DNA of 64,000 nucleotides from the NCBI RefSeq assembly GCF_034314085.1, contig NZ_JAVIWI010000001.1, positions 3,038,001 through 3,102,000 on the forward strand, read 5' to 3'. Below, piece after piece: positions 36,900-48,001 of this stretch. Positions within the stretch are counted from its first letter, which is position 1. Every line of letters begins with the position of its first letter. The notes under the pieces were generated by a model. That model saw nothing but the letters and a program-made list of their open reading frames with translations. It made no database searches and was not told the origin of the DNA. Both the position numbers and the translations under genes were made by a program. The DNA is from Undibacterium sp. 5I1 (GTDB taxonomy: Bacteria > Pseudomonadota > Gammaproteobacteria > Burkholderiales > Burkholderiaceae_D).

Positions 36900-38237
36900 T
36901 TACCTAGAAGGAATTCCGCCCTTGAAATTTGCTTTACGAAGAAGCGATTCGTATTGCTGTGACATCACATAGTTTTGTACTTGAGCCATAAAATCCATCG
37001 TAACTACTACGATAATTAATAAGGATGTACCACCAAACGAAAATGGTACTTTCCAACGCGCTATTAAAAATTCTGGTAACAAGCATACTAAAGTAATGTA
37101 AACCGCCCCAGCTAAAGTCAAGCGCATCAAAATCTTATCGATATAACGAGCAGTCTGATCACCTGGACGTATACCCGGCACAAACGCACCACTCTTTTTC
37201 AGGTTATCTGCTGTTTCTTTACTGTTGAAAACTAGAGCAGTATAGAAAAAACAAAAGAAGATAATAGCTACTGCGTACAACAATGCATGAATAGGTTCGC
37301 CAGGTGCCATTGAAGCTGACAAATCTTTCAAAAAGCGTATGAAACCACTCTCTGAAGAATCCATACCCTTAGTGAACCAGCTAGTAATCGTTGCCGGGAA
37401 TAAGATGATAGAAGAAGCAAATATTGGAGGAATAACCCCTGCCATATTCAACTTCAAAGGCAGATGACTACTCTGCCCACCGTAAACTTTATTTCCAACC
37501 TGACGCTTAGCATAATTGACTAATATCTTACGTTGACCACGCTCGATAAAAACAACAAGAAAAGTAACAGCGCCTGCGATTAAGCATATCAGCATAGCGG
37601 ATACATAATGCATTGATCCAGTACGAACTAATTCAAATAGACTAGCCACCGCATTTGGCAATCCAGAGGCAATACCAGCAAAAATAATAATTGATATACC
37701 GTTGCCGAGTCCACGTTCAGTAATCTGCTCACCCAACCACATCAAAAACATGGTTCCAGTAACCAAAGTCACTGTAGTAGTGAATCGAAATGCCATTCCA
37801 GGATCAATTACCAACCCAGGTTGTGCCTCTAATCCAAAAGCGATGAAGTATGCCTGTATCGTTGCTAACAACAAAGTACCATAACGTGTATATTGTGTAA
37901 TCTTCCGACGTCCAGATTCGCCTTCTTTTTTCAAGGCCTCTAGCTGTGGTGAAACTATTGACATTAACTGCATAATGATCGATGCAGAAATATACGGCAT
38001 GATGCCTAAGGCAAATATCGTAAAACGTGATAAAGCCCCACCGGAGAACATATTAAACATTCCAAGAATACCACCTTGGTTTTGTTTAAACAATTCAGCC
38101 AGAGACGTTGGATCTATACCAGGGACTGGTATGTGAGCGCCAACCCTATATACGACAAGTGCACCTAGTAAAAACCATAGTCTTCCCCAAGGAAAACCGC
38201 TAGCTGCACTTTTAGCCTGCTGTGGAGATGTTGCCAA
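36900..38237 (-). CDS. secY: protein translocase channel subunit SecY
   Basis: 445 residues, ten membrane helices. Forms the SecYEG protein-conducting channel. The plug and helix 2 region ([20 protein letters not shown]), cytoplasmic loops with [16 protein letters not shown] and [12 protein letters not shown], and the C-terminal [15 protein letters not shown] are typical. The start is TTG with GGAG 7 bases upstream. It lies between rplO and infA in the spc group. Confidence 0.97.
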   Translation of the reverse strand: MATSPQQAKSAASGFPWGRLWFLLGALVVYRVGAHIPVPGIDPTSLAELFKQNQGGILGMFNMFSGGALSRFTIFALGIMPYISASIIMQLMSIVSPQLEALKKEGESGRRKITQYTRYGTLLLATIQAYFIAFGLEAQPGLVIDPGMAFRFTTTVTLVTGTMFLMWLGEQITERGLGNGISIIIFAGIASGLPNAVASLFELVRTGSMHYVSAMLICLIAGAVTFLVVFIERGQRKILVNYAKRQVGNKVYGGQSSHLPLKLNMAGVIPPIFASSIILFPATITSWFTKGMDSSESGFIRFLKDLSASMAPGEPIHALLYAVAIIFFCFFYTALVFNSKETADNLKKSGAFVPGIRPGDQTARYIDKILMRLTLAGAVYITLVCLLPEFLIARWKVPFSFGGTSLLIIVVVTMDFMAQVQNYVMSQQYESLLRKANFKGGIPSR

Positions 38238-38261
38238 TTATTGCTCCAGTGTCCGCACTGA

Positions 38262-38693
38262 TTAAGCGACTGTGCCGCCAGCAGCTTCGATTGCGGCTCT
38301 TGCGCCTTTAGTGGCGATCAAACCGTTCAAAGTTACTTTTTTAGTGATTGTTCCCGCCATAATCACGCGAACTACGCGTGCGAGCTCAGAAACTACACCG
38401 GCTTGTTTCAAAGCTAGGATATCGATCTCAGAAACTGGTAAATTCTCCAGATCTGTCAATCTAACTTCCGCCTTATATGGAGTAGCCAAGGATTTAAAAC
38501 CACGCTTAGGCAATCGACGTTGCAAAGGCATTTGACCGCCTTCGAAGCCAACTTTGTGAAAACCGCCTGAACGAGATTTTTGACCTTTATGACCACGGCC
38601 TGCTGTCTTACCCAAACCAGAACCGATACCACGACCCACACGACGTTTGTAGTGTTTAGCGCCATCAGCCGGCTGTATTGTATTTAATTCCAT
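38262..38693 (-). CDS. rplO: 50S ribosomal protein L15
   Basis: 143 residues. Late assembly protein of the 50S subunit. [20 protein letters not shown], the Gly-rich [12 protein letters not shown] loop, [10 protein letters not shown] and the terminal [10 protein letters not shown] fit the family. GGAG lies 6 bases before the ATG. Confidence 0.97.
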   Translation of the reverse strand: MELNTIQPADGAKHYKRRVGRGIGSGLGKTAGRGHKGQKSRSGGFHKVGFEGGQMPLQRRLPKRGFKSLATPYKAEVRLTDLENLPVSEIDILALKQAGVVSELARVVRVIMAGTITKKVTLNGLIATKGARAAIEAAGGTVA

Positions 38694-38721
38694 AATTTGC
38701 TCCGATCATAAGCCTGAGAGC

Positions 38722-38901
38722 TTACGATACAACCTTCACAAGATACGAGACTTTGTTGATCATGCCGCGTACTGATGGTGTATCTTGTAATTCAGAAACT
38801 GAATTCACACGACGCAAGCCCAAACCGCGAACTGTAGCACGATGGGACTCACGAGTCCCGATCAGACCTTTGACTAAAGTTATTTTTACTGTATTTGTCA
38901 T
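38722..38901 (-). CDS. rpmD: 50S ribosomal protein L30
   Basis: 59 residues. [19 protein letters not shown] and [13 protein letters not shown] are diagnostic. I use ATG 38901 with AAGGTG 6 bases upstream; a GTG three codons earlier is in frame but unneeded. Confidence 0.96.
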   Translation of the reverse strand: MTNTVKITLVKGLIGTRESHRATVRGLGLRRVNSVSELQDTPSVRGMINKVSYLVKVVS

Positions 38902-38911
38902 TTCAATCACC

Positions 38912-39430
38912 TTAGCCCAGAATTTCTTCTAGGGTCTTGCCACGTTTAGCAGCAATTTCTGATGGCGTGCTCATCTTGGACAAACCATCCAAAGTTGCAC
39001 GAACCATATTATAGGGATTAGTAGAGCCGTTGGATTTAGCAACAACATTTACTACACCTAACACTTCAAAAATCGCGCGCATTGGACCACCAGCAATCAC
39101 GCCAGTACCCTCTTTAGCAGGCATGATCATCACTTTCGACGCACCATGCTGTCCAGTGACAGCGTGCTGCAATGTGCCATTTTTGAGAGTGACTTTTATC
39201 ATTTTACGGCGAGCTTCTTCCATCGCTTTTTGTACGGCTACAGGAACTTCTTTCGATTTTCCTTTACCCATACCGATACGGCCATCACCATCGCCAACTA
39301 CTGTCAGTGCAGCGAAACCCATGATACGACCACCTTTAACCACTTTGGTTACTCGGTTAATCGCGATCATTTTTTCGCGCATGCCATCATCGGGCTTATC
39401 AGCCGCCATCTTCGCTTGCATTTTTGCCAT
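38912..39430 (-). CDS. rpsE: 30S ribosomal protein S5
   Basis: 172 residues. S5 lines the mRNA entry channel and affects decoding fidelity. The double-stranded-RNA-binding domain ([38 protein letters not shown]) is followed by the S5 C-terminal domain ([17 protein letters not shown]). AAGGA precedes the ATG. Confidence 0.97.
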   Translation of the reverse strand: MAKMQAKMAADKPDDGMREKMIAINRVTKVVKGGRIMGFAALTVVGDGDGRIGMGKGKSKEVPVAVQKAMEEARRKMIKVTLKNGTLQHAVTGQHGASKVMIMPAKEGTGVIAGGPMRAIFEVLGVVNVVAKSNGSTNPYNMVRATLDGLSKMSTPSEIAAKRGKTLEEILG

Positions 39431-39442
39431 GACGAATTTTCC

Positions 39443-39805
39443 TTAGAACTTCAAGCCAGCTTCACGCGCAGCTTCCGCCAACGCCTTGATGCGACCATGG
39501 TAACGGAAACCGGAGCGATCAAACGCGACTTCGGTAACCCCTGCTTTTAACGCTTTTTCTGCAACACGCTTACCAACCAAAGTTGCAGCTGCTGCGTTAC
39601 CGCCATTGCCAGATACTGCTGCCAACTCTGCGCGCACTTCAGCCTCTAAAGTAGATGCCGATGCTAACACCTTGGCATCAGGGCCAATGATGTTCGCATA
39701 GATATGCAGATTTGTGCGATGCACTGCAAGGCGAATAACCTTGAGCTCTGCGATCTTGGCACGGGTTTGAGTCGCGCGGCGCAGACGTGATTGTTTCTTA
39801 TCCAT
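39443..39805 (-). CDS. rplR: 50S ribosomal protein L18
   Basis: 120 residues. Binds 5S r[23 protein letters not shown] and the terminal [20 protein letters not shown] are typical. ATG 39805 is preceded by AGGGG; a TTG two codons earlier is in frame. Confidence 0.97.
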   Translation of the reverse strand: MDKKQSRLRRATQTRAKIAELKVIRLAVHRTNLHIYANIIGPDAKVLASASTLEAEVRAELAAVSGNGGNAAAATLVGKRVAEKALKAGVTEVAFDRSGFRYHGRIKALAEAAREAGLKF

Positions 39806-39817
39806 CGTCAACCCCTA

Positions 39818-40351
39818 TTACTTCTTCTTGGTTTCTTTAATCACAACCACTTCGTCCGCGTAGCGGACACCCTTGCCTTTGTACGGCTCTGGGCTGCGGT
39901 ATGCACGGACTTCAGCTGCCACTTGACCTACCTGTTGCTTATTAACCCCTTTAATCAGGATTTCGGTAGGCGTTGGTGTAGCACACGTTACGCCTTCTGG
40001 CATTTGGTGCACAACTGGATGAGAAAACCCCAAGGACAAATTTAATTTATCGCCTTGTGCTTGGGCTTTATAACCAACTCCAACCAGGTTGAGTTTTCTT
40101 TCAAATCCTTTAGTAACGCCGCTGACCATGTTGTTGACTAGAGCACGCAAAGTACCCGTCATTGCATTGGCTTCACGACCGTCATTAGCGGGTGAAAAAC
40201 TCAAAGTTCCGTTGTCATTAACTACTTTCACCAAACCGTTTAAGTTCTGTGTAAGCGCACCCATCGGGCCTTTTACTATAATCTGCTCTGCTGAAATCTT
40301 AACTTCAGATCCTGCTGGCAAAGCGATTGGCATTTTACCTACTCGAGACAT
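39818..40351 (-). CDS. rplF: 50S ribosomal protein L6
   Basis: 177 residues. Near the sarcin-ricin loop, contacting elongation factors. [34 protein letters not shown] and the terminal [14 protein letters not shown] are diagnostic. I chose ATG 40351 with AAGGAG 6-7 bases upstream; the frame extends 15 codons into the rpsH end. Confidence 0.97.
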   Translation of the reverse strand: MSRVGKMPIALPAGSEVKISAEQIIVKGPMGALTQNLNGLVKVVNDNGTLSFSPANDGREANAMTGTLRALVNNMVSGVTKGFERKLNLVGVGYKAQAQGDKLNLSLGFSHPVVHQMPEGVTCATPTPTEILIKGVNKQQVGQVAAEVRAYRSPEPYKGKGVRYADEVVVIKETKKK

Positions 40352-40361
40352 CTTGCACTCC

Positions 40362-40757
40362 TTAGGCGACGTAGCAAATAACTTCGCCACCGACACCGGT
40401 TGCGCGTGCTTTGCGGTCAGTCATAACGCCTTTTGGTGTCGAAACAATCGCCACCCCCAAACCGTTCATAACACTTGGAATCTCGTCTTTACCCTTGTAA
40501 ATACGAAGACCAGGGCGAGAAACACGCTCCAAGCGCTCAATAACAGGACGTCCTGCGTAATATTTCAAACCGATTTTTAATTCGGACTTACCCGCAGCTT
40601 CAATAACTGCGAAATCCTCAATGTAACCTTCATCTTTAAGTACGCTTGCTATTGCAATCTTTACTTTGGAAGATGGCATAGCAACTGCAGTTTTTTGAAC
40701 AACTTGCGCGTTACGGATGCGGGTCAGCATATCGGCGATAGGATCGCTCATACTCAT
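40362..40757 (-). CDS. rpsH: 30S ribosomal protein S8
   Basis: 131 residues. Primary 16S-binding protein; in E. coli also the spc operon repressor. [18 protein letters not shown] and the terminal [20 protein letters not shown] fit. AGGAG lies 7 bases before the ATG. Confidence 0.98.
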   Translation of the reverse strand: MSMSDPIADMLTRIRNAQVVQKTAVAMPSSKVKIAIASVLKDEGYIEDFAVIEAAGKSELKIGLKYYAGRPVIERLERVSRPGLRIYKGKDEIPSVMNGLGVAIVSTPKGVMTDRKARATGVGGEVICYVA

Positions 40758-40771
40758 TGCATATTCTCCTA

Positions 40772-41077
40772 TTACCAGCTGGCTTTAGTCATACCCGGAA
40801 TTTCGCCACGCATAGCGAACTCACGGATCTTAATACGGCCCAAACCGAATTTACGGAATGTGCCACGTGGGCGACCTGTCAAGGCGCAGCGATTGCGCTG
40901 ACGAGTCGGATTAGAGTTACGTGGCAATGCCTGCAATTTAAGGCGAGCTTCATACCGCTCTTCCTCAGATTTTGATTGGTCATCAATGATGGCCTTCAAT
41001 TCGGCGCGTTTACCAGCAAATTTCTTCACAAGGTCTGCACGCTTTTGCTCACGATTAATCAGTGCCAATTTTGCCAT
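40772..41077 (-). CDS. rpsN: 30S ribosomal protein S14 (zinc-free form)
   Basis: 101 residues, the long C-minus form with a single Cys and no zinc motif. [39 protein letters not shown] and the terminal [11 protein letters not shown] are typical. GAGGT precedes the ATG. Confidence 0.98.
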   Translation of the reverse strand: MAKLALINREQKRADLVKKFAGKRAELKAIIDDQSKSEEERYEARLKLQALPRNSNPTRQRNRCALTGRPRGTFRKFGLGRIKIREFAMRGEIPGMTKASW

Positions 41078-41084
41078 GGCGACC

Positions 41085-41624
41085 TCAGTTTCTGAACGGA
41101 AATTTAAATGCGGCGAGAAGAGCTTTCGCTTCTTCGTCGGTCTTTGCTGTCGTCGTGATACTAATATTCATACCACGCAGCACGTCGATCTTGTCGTACT
41201 CAATCTCAGGGAAAATAATTTGCTCCTTGACACCGATATTATAATTACCACGACCATCAAACGCACGACCAGACACACCACGGAAATCACGTACACGCGG
41301 CAAAGCCACAGTTACGAAACGATCTAGGAATTCATACATTTGAGCGCCACGCAAGGTCACCATACAACCGATTGGATAACCTTCGCGAATTTTAAAACCA
41401 GCTATCGCTTTACGCGCCTTAGTTACCACTGGCTTTTGACCAGCAATCTTAGTCAAATCACCAACAGCGTGCTCAATAATCTTTTTATCAGCAATTGCTT
41501 CTGATAAACCCATATTTAGGGTGATTTTTAATATCCGAGGCACTTCCATTGGAGACTTGTAAGAAAACTTCTCTGTCAAATCTGCAACAACTTTTTCTTT
41601 ATAAAATGCTTGTAGACGAGCCAT
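41085..41624 (-). CDS. rplE: 50S ribosomal protein L5
   Basis: 179 residues. Binds 5S rRNA and the P-site tRNA T-loop. [40 protein letters not shown] and [19 protein letters not shown] are typical. It is 4 bases after rplX. Confidence 0.98.
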   Translation of the reverse strand: MARLQAFYKEKVVADLTEKFSYKSPMEVPRILKITLNMGLSEAIADKKIIEHAVGDLTKIAGQKPVVTKARKAIAGFKIREGYPIGCMVTLRGAQMYEFLDRFVTVALPRVRDFRGVSGRAFDGRGNYNIGVKEQIIFPEIEYDKIDVLRGMNISITTTAKTDEEAKALLAAFKFPFRN

Positions 41625-41628
41625 GATG

Positions 41629-41943
41629 TTACGCCTTCACAACTTCACCGGTAGACTTATAGATACGGATTTTTTTACCATCCACTACCTTGAAGCCTAC
41701 ACGATCTGCTTTACCAGATGCCGCATTAAATACTGCAACATTGGAAACATGAATCGGCATCAATTTATCAACGATGCCACCAACTGCCCCAGTCATTGGA
41801 TTATGCTTAGTCGCTTTTTTTGCAACATTGACACCTGCCACAACTATGTAATTCGCGTCTACGCATTGCTGCACTTGACCGCGCTTACCTTTGTCTTTAC
41901 CTGTCAAGACAATGACTTCATCGTTTTTACGAATTTTGTTCAT
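41629..41943 (-). CDS. rplX: 50S ribosomal protein L24
   Basis: 104 residues. Assembly initiator of the 50S subunit. [20 protein letters not shown] is the KOW domain; [19 protein letters not shown] follows. ATG 41943 is chosen; a GTG directly before it is in frame. Confidence 0.97.
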   Translation of the reverse strand: MNKIRKNDEVIVLTGKDKGKRGQVQQCVDANYIVVAGVNVAKKATKHNPMTGAVGGIVDKLMPIHVSNVAVFNAASGKADRVGFKVVDGKKIRIYKSTGEVVKA

Positions 41944-41952
41944 CACAACCCC

Positions 41953-42321
41953 TTACAGCACTTCTGGAGCTAGCGAAACGATTTTCATAAAGCGCTCAGT
42001 ACGCAATTCACGTGTCACTGGGCCGAAAATACGAGTTCCTATAGGCTCTAACTTTGCATTTAACAAAACTGCAGCATTGCTATCGAACTTAACCAAGGAA
42101 CCATCTTGACGACGAACACCCTTAGCAGTTCTCACAACAACAGCATTGTAAATTTCACCTTTTTTTACACGACCACGAGGCGCAGCAGATTTAACAGTGA
42201 CTTTAATTACATCACCTATACCCGCATAACGACGCTTAGAGCCACCCAATACCTTAATGCACAAAACTTCGCGCGCACCAGTATTATCAGCCACTTCAAG
42301 CCGGCTTTCTGTTTGAATCAT
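41953..42321 (-). CDS. rplN: 50S ribosomal protein L14
   Basis: 122 residues. [36 protein letters not shown] and the terminal [12 protein letters not shown] are diagnostic. It heads the spc group. The 242-base gap before it holds a promoter candidate. Confidence 0.98.
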   Translation of the reverse strand: MIQTESRLEVADNTGAREVLCIKVLGGSKRRYAGIGDVIKVTVKSAAPRGRVKKGEIYNAVVVRTAKGVRRQDGSLVKFDSNAAVLLNAKLEPIGTRIFGPVTRELRTERFMKIVSLAPEVL

Positions 42322-42563
42322 AATGTTCTCTTTCCCAACTTAATCCACACAATCCGCACGATGCAAATCTGTAGTCAGTTTTGGTCCTGCCAGCCAACCC
42401 AATACACAACAAACAATGCACGAGCCAACTGATTAGGTGGACGAATTTTTAATTACTCTCACAAACGTTTTTCATTCTGCGAAAGGCATTTAGGCTGCCA
42501 CATACATAATTTGCAAATGACAGCCAACTATTATTACATCAAAAAACAAATTGTGCAATAACT
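42322..42563 (-). promoter_or_regulatory. candidate spc promoter and leader before rplN
   Basis: An unusually long gap (242 bases) where E. coli has its spc promoter. On the minus strand TTGCAC (42553-42558) and AATAAT (42530-42535) are 17 bases apart. The leader would start near 42523 and its first part folds: GGCTGTCA / TGGCAGCC (42493-42525), an 8-bp stem with one G-U pair and a 17-base loop. No reading frame is convincing. Confidence 0.45.
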
Positions 42564-42848
42564 TTATAAAACTTGTGCGACTTGAACCACACGCGTCACA
42601 GTCCAAGCTTTAGTCTTGGAAATAGGACGACCCTCTTGAATTTCAACGGTATCCCCAGCCTTAGCTTGGTTTGCTTCATCATGAGCGTGGTACTTGTTAG
42701 TACGAACGATGATTTTACCGTACAAAGGATGTTTGACATGACGTTCAACGACTACTGTTACAGTCTTGTCCATCTTGTCAGAAACAACCTTACCAATCAA
42801 TGTGCGCTTCAATGCCACTTTTGTTTGAACACTAACTTGATCGTTCAT
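42564..42848 (-). CDS. rpsQ: 30S ribosomal protein S17
   Basis: 94 residues, OB-fold 16S-binding protein. [28 protein letters not shown] and [18 protein letters not shown] are diagnostic. The ATG overlaps the rpmC stop (TAATG). It is the last gene of the S10 group. Confidence 0.97.
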   Translation of the reverse strand: MNDQVSVQTKVALKRTLIGKVVSDKMDKTVTVVVERHVKHPLYGKIIVRTNKYHAHDEANQAKAGDTVEIQEGRPISKTKAWTVTRVVQVAQVL

Positions 42849-43039
42849 TATTTGGCATCCTTCTGATTCATGACAGTTTTTACGCGTGCGATATCGCGGC
42901 GAACCTTTTTGAGCTGAGAAGTATTGTTCAATTGCTGCGTTGCAATTTGCATACGCAGACTAAATTGAGCTTTCAACAGTTCATTCAGTTCTTTTGCCAA
43001 CGCCGCCGGATCTTTACCTTGGAGTTCAGATACTTTCAT
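42848..43039 (-). CDS. rpmC: 50S ribosomal protein L29
   Basis: 63 residues, a helical hairpin near the tunnel exit and trigger-factor site. [20 protein letters not shown] and [20 protein letters not shown] fit. AGGGG precedes the ATG. Confidence 0.97.
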   Translation of the reverse strand: MKVSELQGKDPAALAKELNELLKAQFSLRMQIATQQLNNTSQLKKVRRDIARVKTVMNQKDAK

Positions 43040-43051
43040 TTACAACCCCTA

Positions 43052-43471
43052 TTATTGGCCGACTTGACGCACGACGAACGTAGTCAATAACGGCAGTTTA
43101 GCTGCAGCTAAGCGGAACGCTTCGCGTGCGAGCGCTTCATCAACGCCATCCATTTCGTACAACATTTTACCTGGTTGAATCTCGGCAACATAGTACTCAG
43201 GATTACCCTTACCATTACCCATACGAACTTCTGCAGGCTTCTGAGAGATTGGCTTATCTGGGAAAATACGGATCCAGATACGGCCACCACGTTTAATGTG
43301 ACGAGTCATAGCACGACGTGCTGCTTCGATTTGTCGAGCAGTAATACGACCACGACCTATTGCCTTAAGACCAAACTCACCAAAAGAAACAGCAGTACCA
43401 CGGGAATGAGAAATCCCCTTGTTACGACCTTTTTGTTCTTTACGGTACTTTCTACGTGCTGGTTGCAGCAT
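43052..43471 (-). CDS. rplP: 50S ribosomal protein L16
   Basis: 139 residues. Late assembly protein by the A site. [36 protein letters not shown] and [20 protein letters not shown] are diagnostic. AGGAG precedes the ATG at the end of rpsC. Confidence 0.98.
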   Translation of the reverse strand: MLQPARRKYRKEQKGRNKGISHSRGTAVSFGEFGLKAIGRGRITARQIEAARRAMTRHIKRGGRIWIRIFPDKPISQKPAEVRMGNGKGNPEYYVAEIQPGKMLYEMDGVDEALAREAFRLAAAKLPLLTTFVVRQVGQ

Positions 43472-43473
43472 GA

Positions 43474-44313
43474 TTATTCTCCTGCTTTCTCAGCCGGTGC
43501 CGCAACTGTTGCGCCATTTACTTTCGTGCGAGCACGCTTGGCTGCAGGTGCTGCTGCGATACCGGTTGTTTGACCTTCTGGACGCTTAGTGCGAGGACGG
43601 CTACTTGGCTTGCCATCGTCACGGCGAGGACCACGACGCTTCTTATCGTCTTCTGGAGTAGATTCTATAACTGGCGCATCACCATTAGCTAAGCGATCAC
43701 CTTTATAAACCCAAACCTTAACACCGATGATTCCGTAAGTAGTAGATGCTTCGCTAAAACCGTAATCGATGTCGGCACGCAATGTGTGCAGCGGCACGCG
43801 GCCTTCACGATACCATTCCTTACGAGCAATTTCGATACCGTTCAAGCGACCACTAGACATAATCTTAATGCCTTTAGCGCCTAAACGCATCGCATTTTGC
43901 ATAGCACGTTTCATCGCGCGACGAAACATAATACGTTTTTCAAGTTGCTGAGCAATAGAATCGGAAATTAATTGCGCGTCAATCTCTGGCTTACGAATTT
44001 CCTCGATATTGACATGAACTGGCACGCCCATCAACTTGGCCAAATCCGCCTTCAACAGTTCAATATCTTCACCTTTTTTACCGATTACAACACCCGGACG
44101 GGAGCTATAAATGGTAATACGGGCATTTTTTGCTGGACGCTCAATAGTAATACGACCTACTGATGCATTCTTCAGTTTTTTCTTCAGATACGCACGTACT
44201 TTAAGATCTTCCCCAAGCATAGAAGCAAAATTACCATTGCCTGCATACCAACGAGATGACCAGTTACGCGTTACCGCAAGACGAAAACCGGTTGGATGTA
44301 TCTTCTGTCCCAT
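43474..44313 (-). CDS. rpsC: 30S ribosomal protein S3
   Basis: 279 residues. Lines the mRNA entry channel. [20 protein letters not shown], the KH domain ([20 protein letters not shown]) and the S3 C-terminal domain (REWYREGR-like [16 protein letters not shown]) are present. Beyond about residue 215 is a basic, Pro/Ala-rich tail, making it longer than E. coli S3 (233). Such tails are common in this order. Confidence 0.98.
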   Translation of the reverse strand: MGQKIHPTGFRLAVTRNWSSRWYAGNGNFASMLGEDLKVRAYLKKKLKNASVGRITIERPAKNARITIYSSRPGVVIGKKGEDIELLKADLAKLMGVPVHVNIEEIRKPEIDAQLISDSIAQQLEKRIMFRRAMKRAMQNAMRLGAKGIKIMSSGRLNGIEIARKEWYREGRVPLHTLRADIDYGFSEASTTYGIIGVKVWVYKGDRLANGDAPVIESTPEDDKKRRGPRRDDGKPSSRPRTKRPEGQTTGIAAAPAAKRARTKVNGATVAAPAEKAGE

Positions 44314-44322
44314 CGCGACTCC

Positions 44323-44652
44323 TTAATTACCGACAGTCACGTATATGTGACAGGATTGTTTAGAGATACGATCGCCACGACCTTTTGCACGCGCTGTAAA
44401 ACGCTTCAAAATCGTGCCTTTTTCAACATAGATAGTCTTTACTTTCAACTCATCGATATCAGCGCCATCATTATGCTCAGCATTTGCAATTGCAGATTCC
44501 AAGACTTTTTTAATGATTGTTGCACCTTTTTTCGGGCTGAAAGCCAAGATATTCAATGCCTGATCTACTTTTTTACCGCGAATCAGATCTGCCACTAGGC
44601 GACCTTTTTGCTCAGACAGACGCACACCGCGCAGAATTGCTTTAGTTTCCAT
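44323..44652 (-). CDS. rplV: 50S ribosomal protein L22
   Basis: 109 residues. Reaches into the exit tunnel with a beta hairpin. [40 protein letters not shown] and [13 protein letters not shown] fit. Of two adjacent ATGs I take the second, 7 bases after AGG. Confidence 0.97.
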   Translation of the reverse strand: METKAILRGVRLSEQKGRLVADLIRGKKVDQALNILAFSPKKGATIIKKVLESAIANAEHNDGADIDELKVKTIYVEKGTILKRFTARAKGRGDRISKQSCHIYVTVGN

Positions 44653-44660
44653 CATTGCAC

Positions 44661-44936
44661 CTATCTCTTAGCCTTTTTATCGGCGGCGTGACCTTTGAAC
44701 GTACGAGTCAACGCAAATTCGCCAAGTTTATGACCGACCATATTTTCGGACACATAAACTGGTACGTGCTGCTTACCGTTATGCACCGCGATTGTCAGGC
44801 CAATAAAGTCCGGCATAATTGTCGAACGACGTGACCATGTTTTAATTGGCTTTTTGTCTTTAATTGCTTGCGCAGTTTCAACTTTTTTCACCAAGTGGGC
44901 GTCGCAAAACGGCCCTTTTTTCGCTGAACGTGTCAT
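44661..44936 (-). CDS. rpsS: 30S ribosomal protein S19
   Basis: 91 residues. 30S head protein forming a pair with S13. [40 protein letters not shown] and [16 protein letters not shown] are diagnostic. AAGGGG precedes the ATG. Confidence 0.98.
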   Translation of the reverse strand: MTRSAKKGPFCDAHLVKKVETAQAIKDKKPIKTWSRRSTIMPDFIGLTIAVHNGKQHVPVYVSENMVGHKLGEFALTRTFKGHAADKKAKR

Positions 44937-44946
44937 GTATTACCCC

Positions 44947-45774
44947 TTATTTCTTGCCGCGGCGTGAGACGATCATCGAGGTCGTGCGCTTGTTGCGACG
45001 AGTCTTTTTACCCTTGGTTTGCTGACCCCATGGAGATACTGGATGACGACCTGCTGCTGTTTTACCCTCACCACCACCATGCGGGTGATCAACAGGATTC
45101 ATAACAACACCGCGAACGGTAGGTCGAACACCACGCCAACGCATAGCACCAGCCTTACCAATCTTACGCAGATTGTGCTCTCCATTACCAACTTCACCGA
45201 TTGTTGCACGACATTCAATATGGATACGGCGAACTTCACCTGAACGCAAACGAACCTGCGCATAAGTACCATCACGCGCCATCAGAACGACACCAGCACC
45301 AGCAGTACGAGCGATTTGAGCGCCCTTACCAGGCAACATTTCGACGCAATGCATTGTCGTACCTACCGGAATATTGCGAATAGGCAAACAATTACCGGAT
45401 TTAATCGGCGCTTGGGAACCATTCATTAACTGATCACCAACGGCCATTCCCTTAGTAGCAATAATATATTGACGCTCACCATCTGCATAACACAACAACG
45501 CGATGTGTGCAGTACGATTAGGATCGTATTCAATACGCTCTACTTTTGCAGGAATACCGTCTTTATTACGCTTGAAATCAACTAAACGATAATGCTGTTT
45601 GTGACCACCACCGATGTGACGAGTAGTGATATGGCCATTATTATTACGGCCAGCAGTTTTAGATTTCTTTTCCAACAATGCGGCAAACGGACGACCTTTA
45701 TAAAGACCCTCTGTTACCACTTTTACCATACCACGACGACCTGGCGAGGTTGGCTTCATCTTAACGAGTGCCAT
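44947..45774 (-). CDS. rplB: 50S ribosomal protein L2
   Basis: 275 residues. Needed for subunit joining and peptidyl transfer. [40 protein letters not shown] and [14 protein letters not shown], which includes the key His, are present. GGGG precedes the ATG just after the rplW stop. Confidence 0.98.
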   Translation of the reverse strand: MALVKMKPTSPGRRGMVKVVTEGLYKGRPFAALLEKKSKTAGRNNNGHITTRHIGGGHKQHYRLVDFKRNKDGIPAKVERIEYDPNRTAHIALLCYADGERQYIIATKGMAVGDQLMNGSQAPIKSGNCLPIRNIPVGTTMHCVEMLPGKGAQIARTAGAGVVLMARDGTYAQVRLRSGEVRRIHIECRATIGEVGNGEHNLRKIGKAGAMRWRGVRPTVRGVVMNPVDHPHGGGEGKTAAGRHPVSPWGQQTKGKKTRRNKRTTSMIVSRRGKK

Positions 45775-45776
45775 GC

Positions 45777-46091
45777 TTATGCCCCTTCAGTGAAGTTGAT
45801 TTCTTGGCCTGGCTTTAAACACACAAAAGCTCGTTTTGTATGATTTCTGCGACCATTAAATCTACCAGTACGTTTTTGTTTACCTAGACGATTTGCTACT
45901 TGAACAGATTCAACCTGAACCTTAAACAGCAATTCTACGGCAGCTTTAATTTCTGGCTTTGTAGCATCTGGCATAACCAAAAATACTACCTGCTCATTTT
46001 TCTCAGCAACCATAGTCGCCTTTTCCGAAATCACAGGAGCCAGCAACACCTTCATCAGGCGCTCTTCGCTATGTTTAACTAATGCGTTCAT
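45777..46091 (-). CDS. rplW: 50S ribosomal protein L23
   Basis: 104 residues. Docking site for trigger factor and SRP at the tunnel exit. [39 protein letters not shown] and [19 protein letters not shown] fit. The ATG overlaps the rplD stop. Confidence 0.97.
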   Translation of the reverse strand: MNALVKHSEERLMKVLLAPVISEKATMVAEKNEQVVFLVMPDATKPEIKAAVELLFKVQVESVQVANRLGKQKRTGRFNGRRNHTKRAFVCLKPGQEINFTEGA

Positions 46092-46711
46092 GCCAGCATC
46101 TCCTCAATCTTGATCAATGCAGACTTGGTAATCAATACTTTCTTGTAGAAAACCAAAGAAACTGGATCAGCATAACGAGGCTCTACAACCAAAACATTTA
46201 CCAAGTTGCGAGCAGCAAGCATCAAGTTTTCATTGAATTCTTCAGTAATAATTAACACTGAATCCAAACATCCCATTGTCTTCAACTTTTCAGACAGCAA
46301 TTTCGTTTTCGGCGCATCAACAGCAATACTATCTACAATACTCAGGCGACCCTCACGAGCCAACTGAGACAATATCGAGCAAATACCAGCGCGATACATC
46401 TTTTTGTTAACCTTGTGTGAAAAATTTTCATCCGGTGAGTTTGGAAATATACGACCACCACCACGCCAGAGTGGCGAAGATGACATACCAGCACGAGCAC
46501 GGCCAGTACCTTTTTGACGCCAAGGCTTCTTCGTAGTGTGATGAACTTCTTCACGATCTTTTTGCTTGCGATTACCGCTACGCGCATTTGCCTGAAAAGC
46601 AACGACGACTTGGTGAATCAAAGCCTCGTTATAGTCACGAGCAAAAATAGTATCCGGAGCAACAACATTAGAAGCAGATTGACCATCTGCATTTAGGAGC
46701 TTCAGTTCCAT
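46088..46711 (-). CDS. rplD: 50S ribosomal protein L4
   Basis: 207 residues. Extends into the exit tunnel; in E. coli it also represses the S10 operon. [20 protein letters not shown] and [20 protein letters not shown] mark the tunnel loop. CGGAG precedes the ATG. Confidence 0.97.
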   Translation of the reverse strand: MELKLLNADGQSASNVVAPDTIFARDYNEALIHQVVVAFQANARSGNRKQKDREEVHHTTKKPWRQKGTGRARAGMSSSPLWRGGGRIFPNSPDENFSHKVNKKMYRAGICSILSQLAREGRLSIVDSIAVDAPKTKLLSEKLKTMGCLDSVLIITEEFNENLMLAARNLVNVLVVEPRYADPVSLVFYKKVLITKSALIKIEEMLA

Positions 46712-46713
46712 AA

Positions 46714-47370
46714 TTAAGCTCCGTTCTTCGTTTTAACTTTAATAGCCGGCAATACAATTACCTGACCATTTTTTGCGCCTGGCACGGCACCCTTAACAAT
46801 CAATAATTGACGATCAGCATCTACACGTGCGATCACCAAATTTTGCACCGTACGATTATCATCACCAAGATGACCCGTCATACGTTTACCAGGAAACACA
46901 CGACCTGGATCTTGCGCCATACCGATTGAACCAGGAACATTATGGGAACGCGAGTTACCATGTGTTGCACGACCGGAAGAGAAATGATAGCGCTTGATAA
47001 CGCCGGCATAACCCTTACCAATTGTCACACCCTGAACGTCGACCTTCTGACCAACCTCAAACAATCCAACAGGCACAACATCGCCCGCCTTCATCTCAGA
47101 AGCTTTAACAGCATCAACACGGAATTCTTTTAATACAGTACCAGCTTCAACACCCGCTTTTGCAAGATGACCGGCAGCCGCCTTAGTTACACGGGATGCG
47201 CGGCGCTGGCCGAAAGTTACCTGAACAGCGGAATAACCATCTGTTTCAGGAGTTTTAATTTGTGTCACGCGGTTGTTGGATACGTCTAGCACAGTAACTG
47301 GAATTGAATCACCATCATCTGTAAAAATACGCATCATGCCAACCTTGCGACCTACAAGGCCCAAGCTCAT
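46714..47370 (-). CDS. rplC: 50S ribosomal protein L3
   Basis: 218 residues. Early 50S assembly protein reaching the peptidyl-transferase centre. [40 protein letters not shown] and [20 protein letters not shown] are diagnostic. ATG 47370 has GGAG 6 bases upstream; the frame extends six codons. The gap to rpsJ is 188 bases, much longer than usual. Confidence 0.97.
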   Translation of the reverse strand: MSLGLVGRKVGMMRIFTDDGDSIPVTVLDVSNNRVTQIKTPETDGYSAVQVTFGQRRASRVTKAAAGHLAKAGVEAGTVLKEFRVDAVKASEMKAGDVVPVGLFEVGQKVDVQGVTIGKGYAGVIKRYHFSSGRATHGNSRSHNVPGSIGMAQDPGRVFPGKRMTGHLGDDNRTVQNLVIARVDADRQLLIVKGAVPGAKNGQVIVLPAIKVKTKNGA

Positions 47371-47558
47371 TTTTTTCTCCATTCTCACCTACGATTGGGT
47401 GAGGCTGACTATTAAAAAACTTAAACAAATAGATCGACACATGTCGATCTACAGCTAAGCCTTCGATTATAGCTTGCTAAATTTTATTTCACAAGACTAT
47501 TTATTTGAAAATGCTAAAAATTATGGTATGTAGCATTTTCTATTTGCGACTATAAAAT
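47371..47558 (-). promoter_or_regulatory. rpsJ-rplC spacer with two perfect hairpins
   Basis: Two stems lie in this 188-base spacer. One is GAAAATGCTA / TAGCATTTTC (47507-47516 and 47531-47540, 14-base loop), just after rpsJ. The other is TAGATCGACA / TGTCGATCTA (47430-47439 and 47442-47451, 2-base loop), followed on the minus strand by a T-rich stretch. Either could terminate, attenuate or protect the upstream RNA. A promoter for rplC may also lie here but I cannot fix one. Confidence 0.5.
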
Positions 47559-47873
47559 TTATTGCAACTTGATTTCTACATCCACACCAGCTGGCAAGTC
47601 TAACTTCATCAAGGCATCAACCGTTTTATCAGTTGGATCAACGATGTCCATCAGGCGTTGATGAGTACGGATTTCAAATTGATCGCGAGAAGTTTTGTTC
47701 ACGTGTGGCGAGCGCAAAACGTCAAAACGCTGAATCCGTGTTGGCAAAGGCACTGGCCCTTTAACAACAGCGCCAGTACGTTTAGCTGTTTCCACGATTT
47801 CAAGAGCAGACTGATCGATCAATTTGTAATCGAAAGCCTTTAGACGAATACGGATTTTTTGATTAGTAGACAT
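47559..47873 (-). CDS. rpsJ: 30S ribosomal protein S10
   Basis: 104 residues, the normal length. Also NusE in antitermination complexes. [40 protein letters not shown] and [16 protein letters not shown] are diagnostic. ATG 47873 has AGGAAA upstream; the frame extends 20 codons that do not belong to S10. tuf lies 128 bases upstream. Confidence 0.98.
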   Translation of the reverse strand: MSTNQKIRIRLKAFDYKLIDQSALEIVETAKRTGAVVKGPVPLPTRIQRFDVLRSPHVNKTSRDQFEIRTHQRLMDIVDPTDKTVDALMKLDLPAGVDVEIKLQ

Positions 47874-48001
47874 AACATTTCCTAAAAAGAACGAGCCACG
47901 GATATTAAATTCATATCCGTAGCATTTTTTCAAACAAAGAACAAAATTACGATTAGGTCAAAACAAGTTCATGCTTAATGAAGTCACGAACTCTGACTGA
48001 A

